Part shown: one piece after another, positions 22,644 to 34,231 of the stretch
Layout: every line of letters begins with the position of its first letter
How positions within the stretch are numbered: position 1 is the first letter of the stretch
Assembly: GCF_000344685.1 (NCBI RefSeq)
Contig: NW_006920413.1
Location: 1,181,717 to 1,245,716 of the forward strand
Direction: 5' to 3'
DNA length: 64,000 bases
Source: Gloeophyllum trabeum ATCC 11539
Lineage: Eukaryota; Basidiomycota; Agaricomycetes; Gloeophyllales; Gloeophyllaceae
Program-made: the position numbers and the translations under genes
Notes under the pieces: model-generated
The model's database searches: none
What the model was told of the DNA's origin: nothing
What the model saw: the letters and a program-made list of their open reading frames with translations, nothing else

Positions 22644-24273
22644 TCAAAAATACGACCCGGACCCCGCATACGACCCCGCCGAGCCGGGACTCGTCACGCC
22701 CTCCACGCCCTCCCCTCCCTGCCCTACCTCCAGCGCCTCCGCCCGCCTCCTTGCATCCTCCACGCTCCCCGGCCCAAACGCCGGCACGGGCCGCGCCCAC
22801 TCCTTCCGCGCCACGGCCAACCGCCCCGCGGGCACGCGCGCCTGCAGCTCCGCGCGCGGCGGCACGTCCTGGAACGCGACGCTATCGTTCATCTTCCCGT
22901 ACCCCCTCAAAAACGCGTCCACGCTCTCCGCCTCGCGGACCACGCGCGCGCGCCGCCACTCGCGCAGCGCCTTCTCGCGGTCGGACGCGGACGGGTGCTT
23001 CGAGGCGTTCGCGTCCTTTGCGTCCGCGAGCTCGTGCTTCGCCCAGGCGAGGAAGCCGACGGCCTCGCCCGCCGCGGAGCGCTCGCCCGCGTCGACGCCG
23101 AGCCACTTGTGCGCGAGCGCGGCGTGCAGCGCGGCCTCGGACGCGAGGTAGTGCCGCAGCACGGGCGAGACCTCGCCCGAGCCGAAGTCGTCCGCGCCGT
23201 CCGCGCGGTCTTTGTCCTTGCCCTTCGAGGAGAGGCTGAGTTTGGATTTGGAGGAGGAGGGCGTCTTGGCGAGCGCGCGCGCGGAGGAGTAGAGCGCGGC
23301 GCATTCGAGGTGCAGTTTCGCGATGAGCGCGGGGGAGGGGTGCGATTTGGGGAGAGGGGGCCCGGGGATGAGCGTGCTCTCAAAGGCGGCCTTTGTGAGC
23401 AGCTTGCGGATCGCGAGGGACTGCGCGTCCGCGAGTGACATCCTGTATGACAGTCAGTTACACGTACGCGAAGGGCGAATAGATCGACGGAAAGGAGCGG
23501 CGATGATGATACCTGACGTGCACTCACTTTCCCAGCGCCGCGCAGACCTCCCGGCTCAGCTCGACCGGGCGCTCCAACCTGCCCAGGCCGCTCTTCTCCC
23601 TCACCTCCCTCTCCCACTCGCCCAAACCCACCTCGCCCACCCACCCAAACAGGCCCGCCGCGCGCCCAAGCAGGGACACCGCGAAGTTCAGGCGCTCGTC
23701 CTTCTCCTTCCTCTCCGTCTCCAGAATCGATCTCTGGGTCTCGTAGTCACCCAGGGAGACGAGGACGGCGTGCGCGAGGTTGGTGAGCGCGAAGGCGGAG
23801 GTGAGGAGCGTGAAGAGGAGGTCGGCGCGCAGGCCGGGGACGGAGAGGCGCGGGGAGGCGTGGAAGAGCTTTGCGGAGAGCGTCGTGCGCCAGCTGAAAA
23901 CTGGGGGATGAGCATGAGACGGACGCCACCGCCAAAGTGTGAGCGCATACACGCACTTGGCTCGGAGCGCAGCTGCAGCTCGCCTGCGTCGACGCAGTTC
24001 AGGACGCCACACAGGTGCGGGACGTAATCATCGATGACCTGCGTAAATGAGAGTCGTACACGCAGCGTTGACAGCCGTGCTCGCGCTCACCTTGACCAGC
24101 CTGAGGTAGTCCTTTACGTCCGTCCTCTTGCTTTCTTTCAGCGCGGCTCGCAAGTTGGCACGCGCCTGGGTGGCCTCGGCGAGCTCGACGGTGTATGCGC
24201 CTTGTGGGTCGCTGACAAAGTCGATGAAGGAGACGGCGCCGGTGGTGGGCAGCTCGAAGAGATGGATGCTCAT
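22644..24273 (-). CDS. palC: PalC, BRO1-domain pH-response regulator
   Basis: Minus-strand exons 24273-24091, 24038-23957, 23900-23528 and 23442-22644, giving 478 residues. The start MSIHLFELPTTGAVSFIDF and the following helices (VIDDYVPHLCGVLNCVD, then LTNLAHAVLVSLGDYE) match the PalC version of the BRO1 fold. A long alpha-helical middle includes LGRAAGLFGWVGEV and ALIAKLHLECAALYSSARALAK. The C-terminus is Gly/Ser-rich. PalC links the PalH/PalF plasma-membrane pH sensor to ESCRT-III (Vps32/Snf7), so that PalB can process the transcription factor PacC in alkaline conditions. Length fits fungal PalC. It is the only Pal-pathway gene seen in this window. Confidence 0.85.
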
Positions 24274-24637
24274 TGCATGGGAGGACGGCTGGCTGGGCGG
24301 GTGTTATAACAAAAGTGTGCCTCGATAGAAGAACAGAGCTTAAGTAGGGACTTGCTGGACGGATTTGAAAGAAAGAGACAGCAAAATGGGGCACAAGCAA
24401 GTGGAAGCAGTCATCTGATAAGATTGAGTCTTGACGGCCTCGGCACCGCCACATCCCTCGCGAAGCCGCCAACGCCAGCCAATCGCAGTCCCCGCTTCTT
24501 GCTGCCACAACTCCCCCGGACGCTATCAGTCAGCCTGATACATTACATTGTATTACAAACAGATATTGTAATCCACCGCTCACACATCCCAGCTCTAGCA
24601 ACCATCACAACTCTGATAACAATATTATCCCTTCTCT
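24274..24637. other. Intergenic region between palC and UVDE genes
   Basis: About 360 bp: palC promoter and 3' flank of the UVDE gene, both on the minus strand. No other signal recognised. Confidence 0.4.
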
Positions 24638-26840
24638 TCACTTGCCGTCCCATTCCTCGTCCTCCGCTGAATGGGGCGACCCAACGTCATCCTCCACATG
24701 CTCAGCTGCAGACCTAGGCTTACCCAGAGAGGCCTTGGCGACCCCGCTCTGACTCCTCGTCTTCCGCCTCGACCGGCTCCCCGCCTCGCCGCCCTCTAAC
24801 GCCCCGCTATCCCCGTCCGCCCCCTCGCCATCCACCGCGACAGGGGGATCTTCGTCAGATATATCGTCTTCGATAATGCCCGTCACGGCAGCCCTCTTCT
24901 TCGAAGACTTCCGCCCCTTTGTTTCTTTCGTCTCATGCTCAGCAGGCGGCCGCAGATTAGCTATGCACGCCAAAAATAATAATCAGTGCTCCTGCTCTTA
25001 AACACGAAACAGGCGCCTCTCGCGGCGACACGGGATACGTACCATGAATGACCGGCTGTAACCCGTATATCCGGTATAGATGCAGCACCGCCTGCTCCTT
25101 ATCCTTCGCCTCGATCATCAAATCTACAACACCCATCCTCAGCGATAACATCCGATACCAAAACACAATGTGCATACCCATATCGTCGGGCAGGTCATCT
25201 GGCAGCCGCTGGCACCGGTCCGCATGGGCCCTCTTCTCCATGACCGTCTCGGCGCCCGGCCGTGGCTCACTGAGATGCTGCTTCGGTTTGATCCCTCGCC
25301 GCGCAAATATAGCATTCGCGCGGCGGATGATCTCAGCAGGCGGGATACTCGAAGGGTTGATCCAGTCGTGATGGTAGTCTGTAAGCAACATGAACACTTC
25401 CACAGAAAAGCGTCGAACTACGGCTGGAAAACGCACCGAACACCAGAGGAATGTCCAGCTCCTCGCACAAAGGCAGCAAATCTTCAGCGCTATAGCACAT
25501 CTTCGCCAAAAATACAAGCACATAAGAACCCGATCGGCCTCATTCATTGCCAAGACCAAGACCAAAACCAACCTCGTCGTTCTCGAGCACCAGCCGCTCC
25601 CTCACATTCCGCGGCAGAAGCTCGGTGACCGACTTCTTGATTCGCTCCAAGGCCGCCGGCTTGTCCCCATACGTCCCCCCGCCCTATTTCCATGTCAGCA
25701 AGCATAATCCAACTTAATCCCTTCCAGACAACCGAGAAGCCAAACCCAAACGCCTCTGCACCGACATACTCACATGAATAATCATGACGCTATCCCTCCC
25801 CAGCCCCATCCGGTCCATCATCTCGCAGTGGTACGTCAGATCCCTCACAGCGTTCGCCACCACGCCCTCCTTCGGGCTGCCCAGCTGCGTGAACTGCCCG
25901 GGGTGCGTCGTCAGGCGGTGCCCGAGCCTGTTCGCGAGGTCCCCGACGGCGCGCAGCTCGGGCTCGCAGTAATCGAGGGTGTACCCGTATAGCGGGTGCG
26001 AGGCGAAGGGGAACATCTCGGAGGACATGCGCATGAAGCGGATGTTCTGTGGGGAGATGAAGGGTGAGGTGGGTGAAGGGGAGAGGAGGGGGAGCGTACG
26101 TTTTCTTCGTTCCATTCGATGAGTTTGAAGAGGTCCTTGACGTTCTGTCGACCTAACTCTTTGACCCACTCTATGCCGTTCTTCTTGATAGAATCAATCC
26201 TACCCGCGCATACACGTCAGCTTGTAAAGCAAGCTTCTGATAGCTGGCAGAAAGCTGACCTGCACGTCCGCGAGCAGAATATAGCCTCGCTCGCAGGCTT
26301 CTTGTTCCTCAGTATCGTATTGAGGCACGCGTACCCTGAACGCCACCTCAGTCAGCAGTCATAACCAGGGAAAGCACGGGCAGCATGGGACTGACCCAAT
26401 CGCCCCTTGAACGTCGTCGCCCTGCTTTCCACGTCCGGTATCACATACACAGGCTCCGGCTTCGGCGCCCTCGCCTTCCTCACCTTCGGTACAACAGCCA
26501 CTCCATCTTCGTCTTGCACCGCACCTTTCCGCGCCTTGCGTTTCCTCTGCTTCGGCGACCCGTCCTCGCCCTCGAGCGGAGTCAAGTCAGACTCCGAGTC
26601 CAAGTCCTCCGCCACCACGACTTTCCGCCTGGTGGTACGTTTCCGCTTCGTCGGCGACGGTATGGAGGGGTCCGCGCTCTCAGGGAGCTCTAGGTCTTTT
26701 GGGAGAGGCCCTTTCAGCGCGAGCTCCGCCAGAGCGGAGTAATCGACCCCTGTGCCTGCTGCTGCTGTCCTCCGCGTCGTACGGGGAGTGCCAGTGCTAG
26801 TGTCCGGTGGGACGACCTGTGCCTGCTTCCGGCGAGGCAT
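24638..26840 (-). CDS. uve1: UV-damage endonuclease (UVDE)
   Basis: Minus-strand exons 26840-26396, 26335-26260, 26199-26100, 26046-25774, 25683-25573, 25500-25437, 25378-25043 and 24960-24638, giving 575 residues. A basic, disordered N-terminus of about 150 residues with several Lys/Arg clusters may carry nuclear or mitochondrial targeting. The TIM-barrel core shows the UVDE landmarks FMRMSSEMFPFASH, HRLTTHPGQFTQLGSP, IIHGGGTYGDKP, LVLENDE and DYHHDW, including the metal-binding His and Glu positions. A charged tail of about 110 residues follows. UVDE nicks 5' of cyclobutane dimers and 6-4 photoproducts and starts a repair route independent of nucleotide excision. The frame stays open 126 bp upstream of 26840, but without an ATG. 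Confidence 0.93.
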
Positions 26841-27524
26841 TATGGCAAGACTTGAGAGTGTACGAGTCGACGTTGATACGAGCCTGTGGAATGGTGTTCT
26901 GCCGCTAATGCGAAACAGCGCACTACTCGTTCGCAGGCAAGAGATCGTGCTGTTTATAGCAGCCAACGCGAACGTCGGGTTTCAGTCTAGACTAGTAGAG
27001 TGGTAACAGTATGAGCAAGTGAAGACCCAAAGACAGACAAGTCCAATTCACCTTAGCCTCCCGCTATACACTCTTTACCAACCAAGAAAGCCGCGAAACA
27101 GTAAGCAAAAGGCGGGTAAGCCTGCACCCAGCCAGCATGTTGTCTTGCATGGCGCTGACAGGTTGGAGCGATCGATGCCCGTAAGACATCCCGCCGCCTG
27201 CGTCATCCCGAGCCAATGGCGGGAAGAGCTGTCAGCATGTCAAGTCGGGTCGCCTAAAGCGGGTGTTTGTCGCGGTTTGTAGTAGGAAAGTGTGGCTGCG
27301 ATTGCGGCCGCCCTTCTCTTGTAGATCGAAGTCGCCTTCGAAAGTTGGTCCTGCAACAGGGTATGTCTAGCAATATACAGAAGGGAGGTCTATATTCGCT
27401 CGATTCGAACTATGCGTGACTACACAGGCCCCCTTTTCAATATGCACTGGTTTTACAGCATCCGAAACATCGTGATCTAGTCGTACACCCGCGGCAACAT
27501 GCCTCTCAAGCAGGACGAAACCAA
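26841..27524. other. Intergenic region upstream of UVDE
   Basis: About 680 bp containing the UVDE promoter and the 3' flank of the MYND-finger gene. Short open frames only. No regulatory motif could be assigned with confidence. Confidence 0.4.
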
Positions 27525-29968
27525 TCAATCCAAGCTATTAATCCCTTTGGTTGTCGCAGCACCGCCCTTGTCCTTGGTGTTCGCCCGGGGCACACACTGA
27601 CTCTTGTGTATGATCTTCCAGTGTCGCTTGGATAAAAAGTCGTAATGTCTCAAAATCATCGCTGTCAAGCAGAGCTTACCTTCTGACACTCGACCGAGCA
27701 ATACCTACACGCCACAGGGTAGTATCAGAAAACAGATGACCGATGATAAAACGGGCTCACAGTATCTTCTTGCACGCGCTGCACGCTCTCAGAGCAGCAC
27801 CAGCCGGCTTACCGCAGGCCGCGCAAACACTTTCCCGTTTCTTATCCCTCGCGTTCGTCACCGTTTCCTGCCAGAAGCCTCCCGAGTCGTCACTCGGTCT
27901 CTGCTGCACCGACTCTCCCTTCTTGTTCCACCGTTCGTCCATCATACGGATGGTATCCTGCGCTCCAGGCGCTATAGGCTGGTTGAACTTCTTCGCCCCA
28001 CTCTTCACGGAATTGGGACTCGCTAATGCAGTATTGAGACGGGCGACGGCCAGCTCCTTGTCGAATACATTGTGATCGAAGGTTGCGGGAGACTTCTTGT
28101 AATCTTCGTAGTTGGGAGAACTGAGGATTTCTCGGATCTTCTGTCGTCTATCAAATCTGGAGTAAGCTCTTCTGTGTCTACGACAGCAATATGACTGGGA
28201 CGCACTTGGCACTCGGCGAGCCTTTGTCCAACATCTTGAGATCGTCCTCCCAATTGAAGTTCCCCTGCATTTTCCTACAGATTCTGTATAAGCGTCCGAC
28301 CAATATTTCGCAGTTATGGGTAACCACGTACCTCCCGGACAGATCCCACACCCTTCCAGGATCTCGACATGGCCGTCTGAGTCTTTCTGATCAAATATCT
28401 TCTCTACCTATACAAAGTAAGGCCCAGCGGACATCGAAGAAGCCCAGATAGTCTTACCTCAATATCATGGTACCATTTGTCCCCGAAATCGTACAGATAC
28501 CCAAATTGATCGCCTTCTTTCCCGAACAAGTGTGCAAGCATATATCTTTGTCGTCGTTGTATAAGCAGAGCAAAGCATTGCAAGACTGTGTCTTACATGT
28601 CGTCCGGGAGAAAGTCATATCCAACCTAGGCAATTCGCCGTGTTGGTATCTGCAAGGCCATAGAATTTCAATGACGTACCTGAGCAGAGTGTGCGCGGTC
28701 GATTGCTCCTGATTTCTACGAACGCGAGCCTCAAAACGTCATTACAAATGATGAACTCACAGACGTACCTCCGGACCAAATAGGGCACCATCCCGATAAT
28801 CGGTGAAGGTATAGCAATGATAATTGCGCACCCTGCCGTTGTCTTTGGTGAACCTGCTGTTCCAAGCTGCCCATGTGAGACTGCACGCACCACCCCATGA
28901 TGGGAGATATGATCTTGTCCTGGAAGACGCCCAGGTTCGTCCCAGCGGACACCCGGAACCTGCGCCAGACACGCGGCTTGCCGTGTGCGTCCGTAAGGCA
29001 GCTTCCCAGATATTTTCAGGGAGACGAATCTATGCTAGAAAACCACGTACCACAGCGATATGCGCAAAATTACGTCTCTCTTGTCTAATCCCGCGAGATC
29101 AACCTGTTCGAGCTGCTGGCGCTTAGCATTGTAAAAGGTGAGACAATGTTTGGGTTTCGCACAAGCACACTATACCTTCCGTTCCATTAACACTTTAAGG
29201 AATTGCCTCTCAGGGGAGGGTGGATTATCGGCAAAATACAGCAGCTGGTAGTTCATCTACATGTAGGACATCTCATAAGAAGTGAAATCGCCCAAGTAAT
29301 TCCACACCTCTTACCTGGCGGAACATAATAGCAGCGCCGTCGTCTGGTCATCATGTTAGTTGTACCAGATGATATAGAGACTTAGCGGCGCACAATCAGG
29401 CAGATTGTCAGCCTGCTGGCCGGCTTCGCCATACTGTATCGAATGTCACATAACAAGTCAGTTTATCATTTGCTCAGGCCACATACCGGATACAACCCCC
29501 ATGCGTGGATCTGGCCTTTCGGGCCTGGCTTGGGCTGGAAAGTGTGGGGATCTGTTCCACGTAGAGGTCTCCAATCACAGAGGCAAAAAGACGGTGCGTG
29601 ACGGGGGTGGCATACCCTCAAGGAATACCTCAGGCAACCCTTCGCCTTTGTCTTTCCCCACGAACTTCACATATTTCGGCGGCCTACCACCATTAGGCCT
29701 TCCGCGGGGCGCTCTCTCCGGCGCACCAAACATTTCGTAGAACGATCGCAGACTCGATCCCGCGAACATCAAGGTAGGAGGTAATGAGTGTGTACACCCT
29801 TTGTCCTGTGCTCGAGATGAAAGGAGTGGCTGTGCATCGCCGATCCCACTCGAAGTCTCGAAAGGGAAATGGAATCACCGACACCGAGGACTCAAGCCGC
29901 TGCGTCTGTGATAGTTCTATCTACATGGGGTGATGCGTAGGCTCGTAGACATCCAGCTGCACAGCCAT
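27525..29968 (-). CDS. pRiA4b ORF-3-like domain protein with C-terminal MYND zinc finger
   Basis: About 18 minus-strand exons: 29968-29951, 29905-29796, 29752-29616, 29551-29487, 29433-29394, 29343-29315, 29256-29176, 29121-29051, 29001-28891, 28832-28769, 28715-28680, 28625-28597, 28545-28458, 28407-28328, 28274-28206, 28156-27761, 27704-27680 and 27626-27525 (about 516 residues). The middle has the plasmid pRiA4b ORF-3 fold: RVWRRFRVSAGTNLGVFQD, MGWVRNYHCYTF, FGYLYDFGDKWYHDI and LEGCGICPG. The C-terminus is a MYND finger (CAACGK, CSAC, YCSVEC, HWKIIHKSQC). MYND fingers bind proline-rich partners; the pRiA4b domain has no known biochemical role. The first exon and the junction at 28328/28274 are the weakest points, and an in-frame TAG lies just upstream (see findings). 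Confidence 0.75.
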
Positions 29969-30374
29969 CAATGGCGACCACGCTGAGTTATAGGGTATAC
30001 CCCAATATATGAAGGGATAGACGAAGAATCGTAGATACCTAGGCGGAAAGCGAGCTAATATGCAGGGACTTCCACATAGATCTAGAGAAAAGACTGTAAT
30101 GAGAGCATTAGATTGCCGTCAGCTCACCTTCCTGGCTGATGTGATCACACTTACGGGACTTTTTTCGAGCTGCGCGGGCGAAGGTTATAAATCATTCCCC
30201 GTAGACTCAGCTCAAAAGGAGCGGAAGCTTACTGAGAATGAATTACAACCTCGTGGAACCAGGAAAGGCCGGATGCAGAGGTTGCGTGAATAATTATATA
30301 CCATGGAACTCTCCATTACTTACATTGATATTAGCCATATACGTGATTACAAGGTGTAATGTATCCAGTCACCT
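29969..30374. other. Intergenic region between MYND/pRiA4b and WBP4-like genes
   Basis: About 400 bp. On the minus strand a stretch ending at 29924 is open and in frame with the downstream gene except for one TAG (29923-29921), so an upstream exon may lie here. Otherwise it holds the 3' flank of the WBP4-like gene. Confidence 0.35.
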
Positions 30375-31546
30375 TCACATTCCTCTTCTCGATCTCGTAC
30401 CAGCAGTCCCCGGAGGTGCCTTCCGTTTCTTGAACAAGGTTCCACCGCCGGAAGACGGTGCTGGAAACCCCGTCTGAGATGAGGGTTCTTCCAATTTAAC
30501 CGAGGGTTCCTCCTCTTGTTTCAATTGAGTATCTATAGGTGGGACCGAACTTTCTAGGGGGAGCGAGGGTGAAGGATCTTCGGCCTTGACAGTCTGTTGC
30601 GCCTCCGGAGACTCCTGCTTTACTTCCTGTCCAGCCGGATCCACATCCCGCGACTCTGGAGCAGGACTGGTCTCAGACGGCTCCCCGGGCTTCTTCCACT
30701 GTATCTTCGACCACTTTGGAAGAGGAGTAGCGTTGGGATTGCCAGATATTACACTCCCTTGCGTAGAGCTCGAGGCGGAGGCTTCTGTCTCCGTCTTCAC
30801 CTGGGGTAGTTCGCGATCCGCTGGTTCTTCCTTCTTGGTCTTCAGCTTTATCGGAATAAGCCCAGGGTCGTAAACCTCCCCTAATCCCACGTCCAGTTTC
30901 TTCTTCTTTAACTTCCAACCCCGAGGTGCATCGTCCTCTGGAGGAGCAGCTTCTGCCGGTCGTTTCTGTGATGCATCGGCACTGACGGCGCTGTATGGGA
31001 TCTCTGGAGCTGGCGAAGCGTTCTGTGACGGCATCGTGGGCGTTACTATCTGCCACTCGCCCGCGACGCCCATCGTCCGCCGCCGCTCAGCCTCCGCTCG
31101 CCTACGCTCTTCATCTGGGTCGGTAATGCCGAGCGACTCCGCAGTCGTGTAATTGGCCCACGGGCTCGACGAGACGGGTGTAGCGGCAGACTTTCGAGAA
31201 GTAGAGGCTGTTGGTGCCGAGGATGCCGATGTACTAGGTCTAGCAATACCAGACCCCACGTCTTGCGCGAACGCAGCTTGGGCGGCCTCAGGGTTTACGT
31301 TAGATAGAACGCGCAGTAAGGTAACAAACCACACACCAGTTCGACCCTTGCCATTTCCCTGCGTTCTTCTTCGGCATCATGCTTTTTCTTCTCGCTCGCC
31401 TTGTACAAGCCTCTGACGAATCGCTCCTTGTTGCCTTGATGCCTCAGGCCGTTCTCGTGCTGCCTTCGTGAGGGCGCATCGTCTGTTATATATATCTCGC
31501 AGTACTTGCAGAAATATTTCTTCTTGGAGACCCAGTATTCGCTCAT
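30375..31546 (-). CDS. WBP4-like protein with U1-type zinc finger (splicing factor)
   Basis: Two minus-strand exons, 31546-31337 and 31286-30375, giving 373 residues. The N-terminus MSEYWVSKKKYFCKYCEIYI continues into a C2H2 U1-type zinc finger (CKYC, then RRQHENGLRHQGN), immediately followed by a basic helix. This is the invariant start of WW-domain-binding protein 4 (FBP21) homologues, which associate with the spliceosomal B complex. The rest is disordered and Lys/Glu/Pro-rich, with repeated VKxE sumoylation-like sites (VKTETE, VKQESPE, VKAED, VKLEEP) and a basic end. I see no WW domain, as in other fungal versions. It is divergent from the MFS gene with 303 bp between starts. Confidence 0.8.
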
Positions 31547-31849
31547 AGCGGCAGAGGCAGGTGGAAGATACGGACAGAAAGCCGTGCGACAAGAGCTGTG
31601 TCCCACACGTGATAAATGAGGATCAATGCCGCCGAGTGTGATCGGAAGCTTCCGACAGCTTCGTGTTGAACAAGGTTGGATTCGTCCGAGAGCCCCGTGG
31701 GTCCTAATACGCGAGGGCATGTATCGCGTTCCCACCGACGCCCTCCTTTCACGTCTTGCTGCTTAGTACTGCCCCGCTTCGACTCCGGGATACTCGCATA
31801 CCCCCTCTTGTATATATTTTGACTGTATCATTATTCACTTGGCCGCGCC
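31547..31849. promoter_or_regulatory. Shared divergent promoter, WBP4-like gene / MFS gene
   Basis: A 303-bp divergent promoter. On the plus-strand side a TATATATT stretch at about 31811-31818 lies about 30 bp before the MFS start codon. No equivalent element is obvious for the minus-strand gene. Confidence 0.5.
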
Positions 31850-33962
31850 ATGTCGGAATCCGGGGACAATACCGGCGGGGACACTGATATCCTGAGCCGC
31901 AAGGCTGATGAGCGCCCATCGCCCGAAGACGGCAAGGATAGCAATGACAAGGTCGATGTCACGGCCCAGGTAGCCTCATTGCGCACCTCGGAAACTGGGG
32001 AGCCACAAGAGTACAGGTTGTACAAGCAGCGATTCGTCGGTCTCGCCGCTATCGTGAGTGACTGTGTCATGTTGCCCATACGCGGGGTATTTATGCAGGG
32101 CTGTATAGTTCTTGCTGAATGTCATCAGCGGGATGAATTGGCCATGGTTTGGCCCTATCGCGAATAACAGTAAGTCGCGTGCTTTCTCCATCTTTATCCA
32201 GTATGGATATCCATTGTCTTTCCTCGTGTTCAGCCGCAAGGGACTATAATATTTCATTGGACCAGGTTAACTGGCTAGGGAACACCTTCTCCATCATTTA
32301 TTTACCGACAGCCGTATCCATCCCACCGCTAATCGCGCGCTTCGGTCTTCGGACAACAGTGAGGACACAGCCACGACATTCCCCATACACTCTGACGATT
32401 CATACTGCAGTGTATTATTGGAGCCATTTGTCTCATCTTGGCTTCTTGGATCCGCTATTCCTCCACTGCCCACTCTCTATCACCTAACTCGGCATACGCA
32501 CTCCTTATCATCGGCCAGATATTCGCTGCATTCGCGCAGCCGGTTTTCCAAGTTATCGGACCCAAGTATTCTGAGACTTGGTTCGATCTGCGGGGTCGGA
32601 CCACTGCCACGATGATTATTGCGATCGGTAAGGACATCCCCATTATTTTACTTGGCTGGGCGTTTCGCTGACACGAAACAGCAAATCCAATCGGTGGCGC
32701 TCTTGGGCAGCTTATATCACCGATAGCAGGGGATACACGACAGTCGGTTCGTGCTGTCTGACTCCCGTGACATATAGTTCTATCCTGACCAACCGGTTCA
32801 GATCCTGGTTCTTGGAATCATTTCTACAATCGTTACACCCGCCGTTCTCGTCGTCGGCAGTGCGCCACCTACGCCTCCAAGTGCGTGCACTCTCCTTCCC
32901 CCACTTACAAGGGACGCTTACTACATCGGTATTGCTTCCAGCTTATATTGCGTCGCAGCACTCCCCCTCGCTTAAGTCCCTCCTGCGTGCCATGGCTGGC
33001 AAGCAGGACAGGAGCACGCCAGCGTACATGACAATTCGCGAGCGGATGGATTTCGCCATCATGATACTGATATTCGGCGTTCTTGTCTCCGCGTAAGACA
33101 CTTCCTCAGCTCCCTAACACCAGATCACTCAAAGCCTTTGTAGCACAAATACATTCTCCATATTGAGTGACCAGTACATGGTCTGTTAGTTTGTTGTCCT
33201 CCTCACTCACAGGCTGACCTCAGTCTTTATAATAGAGCCCAGTCGGCTACTCTTCCGACATCTCCGGCCTCATGGGTGCAACCCTCCTCCTCTCGGGCAT
33301 AGTAGCCGCCATAGTCACAGCACCGCTCTTCGATCGGGTGCTCACGCACCACCTTGGCCCGACCGTCCGCATCCTGTGTCCTATCCTCGCCGCCGCATGG
33401 CTTTCGTTAATCTGGGCAGGTCAGCGGCATCTCACTCGCTCACACCATAATAGAACTGATGACTGTGAGTTATGCAGTTAAACCGCATAATACAGGCGGG
33501 TTATTCGCGATCATGGCCATTCTTGGGACGACGTCTATCACGATGCTCCCGGTGGCGCTCGAGTTGGGATGCGAGTTGACGCGGAATGCCGATGGCAGCT
33601 CCGCCTTACTTTGGGCCTCGTAAGTGACAGATCGTCCTTCACAGTAATCGTGTATCTTATACTCACTGGTTTGACAGAGGCAATATGTTCTCAATAATAT
33701 TTATTCTGGGTAAGCTTGTAGTCCGCATTGCTGTATTTCGCAAACGACTAAAGTACTGAATCTGTCTGCAGTTGAAGGAGCACTGAGAGCAGGGCCGGAC
33801 GCGAATCCGCCCCTCAACATGCGGAGAGCACTGATATTCAACGCCGCCTTTGTATGGGGTGCTGTTGTATTTGTAGTATTGTTCCGAGGCAAGCAAGCAC
33901 GGAGGGCAATGGACGAACATCGACGAAATATTCACGACTCGCCACGGCAAGAGGACGCATGA
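31850..33962 (+). CDS. MFS transporter of the FLVCR type
   Basis: Exons 31850-32053, 32109-32169, 32234-32358, 32411-32627, 32682-32746, 32802-32880, 32942-33092, 33144-33180, 33236-33419, 33478-33619, 33678-33709 and 33772-33962, giving 495 residues. A hydrophilic N-terminus ends in EYRLYKQRFVGLAAI; then twelve predicted membrane segments follow. Family landmarks are SGMNWPWFGPIAN, DQVNWLGNTFSIIYLPTA, PKYSETWFDLRGRTTATMI, ANPIGGALGQLISP, ATNTFSILSDQ, PVGYSSDISGLMGA and VEGALRAGPDANPP. Animal FLVCR proteins carry haem or choline. The fungal members are uncharacterised, so substrate should be left open. The reading frame holds through all twelve exons. Confidence 0.9.
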
Positions 33963-34231
33963 TACCCTGATATGGACTTGTAATTTAACTGTAAAGCTAG
34001 ATTTGTTGTAGTGTCATTAGTTGTATGTACTTCTTTCGATAGTTGTATGGATTTCAGCTCTTAGTGGTTCATACCGGGCGAGAGGTCAAGAGCCCGAAAA
34101 AAATGCGATTTCCGATTGGTATCTGATACACAGTGAGCGTATGCTTTTGCTGATGCAATAATAAATGATCGTGTGTCCTCCGCAACCCGTCGGAGATGGT
34201 CGTGTCGTCACTATAGTTTAATAATAAATAT

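Noticed and set aside
22751..23644. Several 140-245-codon frames on both strands over the palC gene
   Set aside because: Very high GC makes non-coding frames open. They are Arg/Pro/Ala-rich low-complexity shadows of the palC exons.
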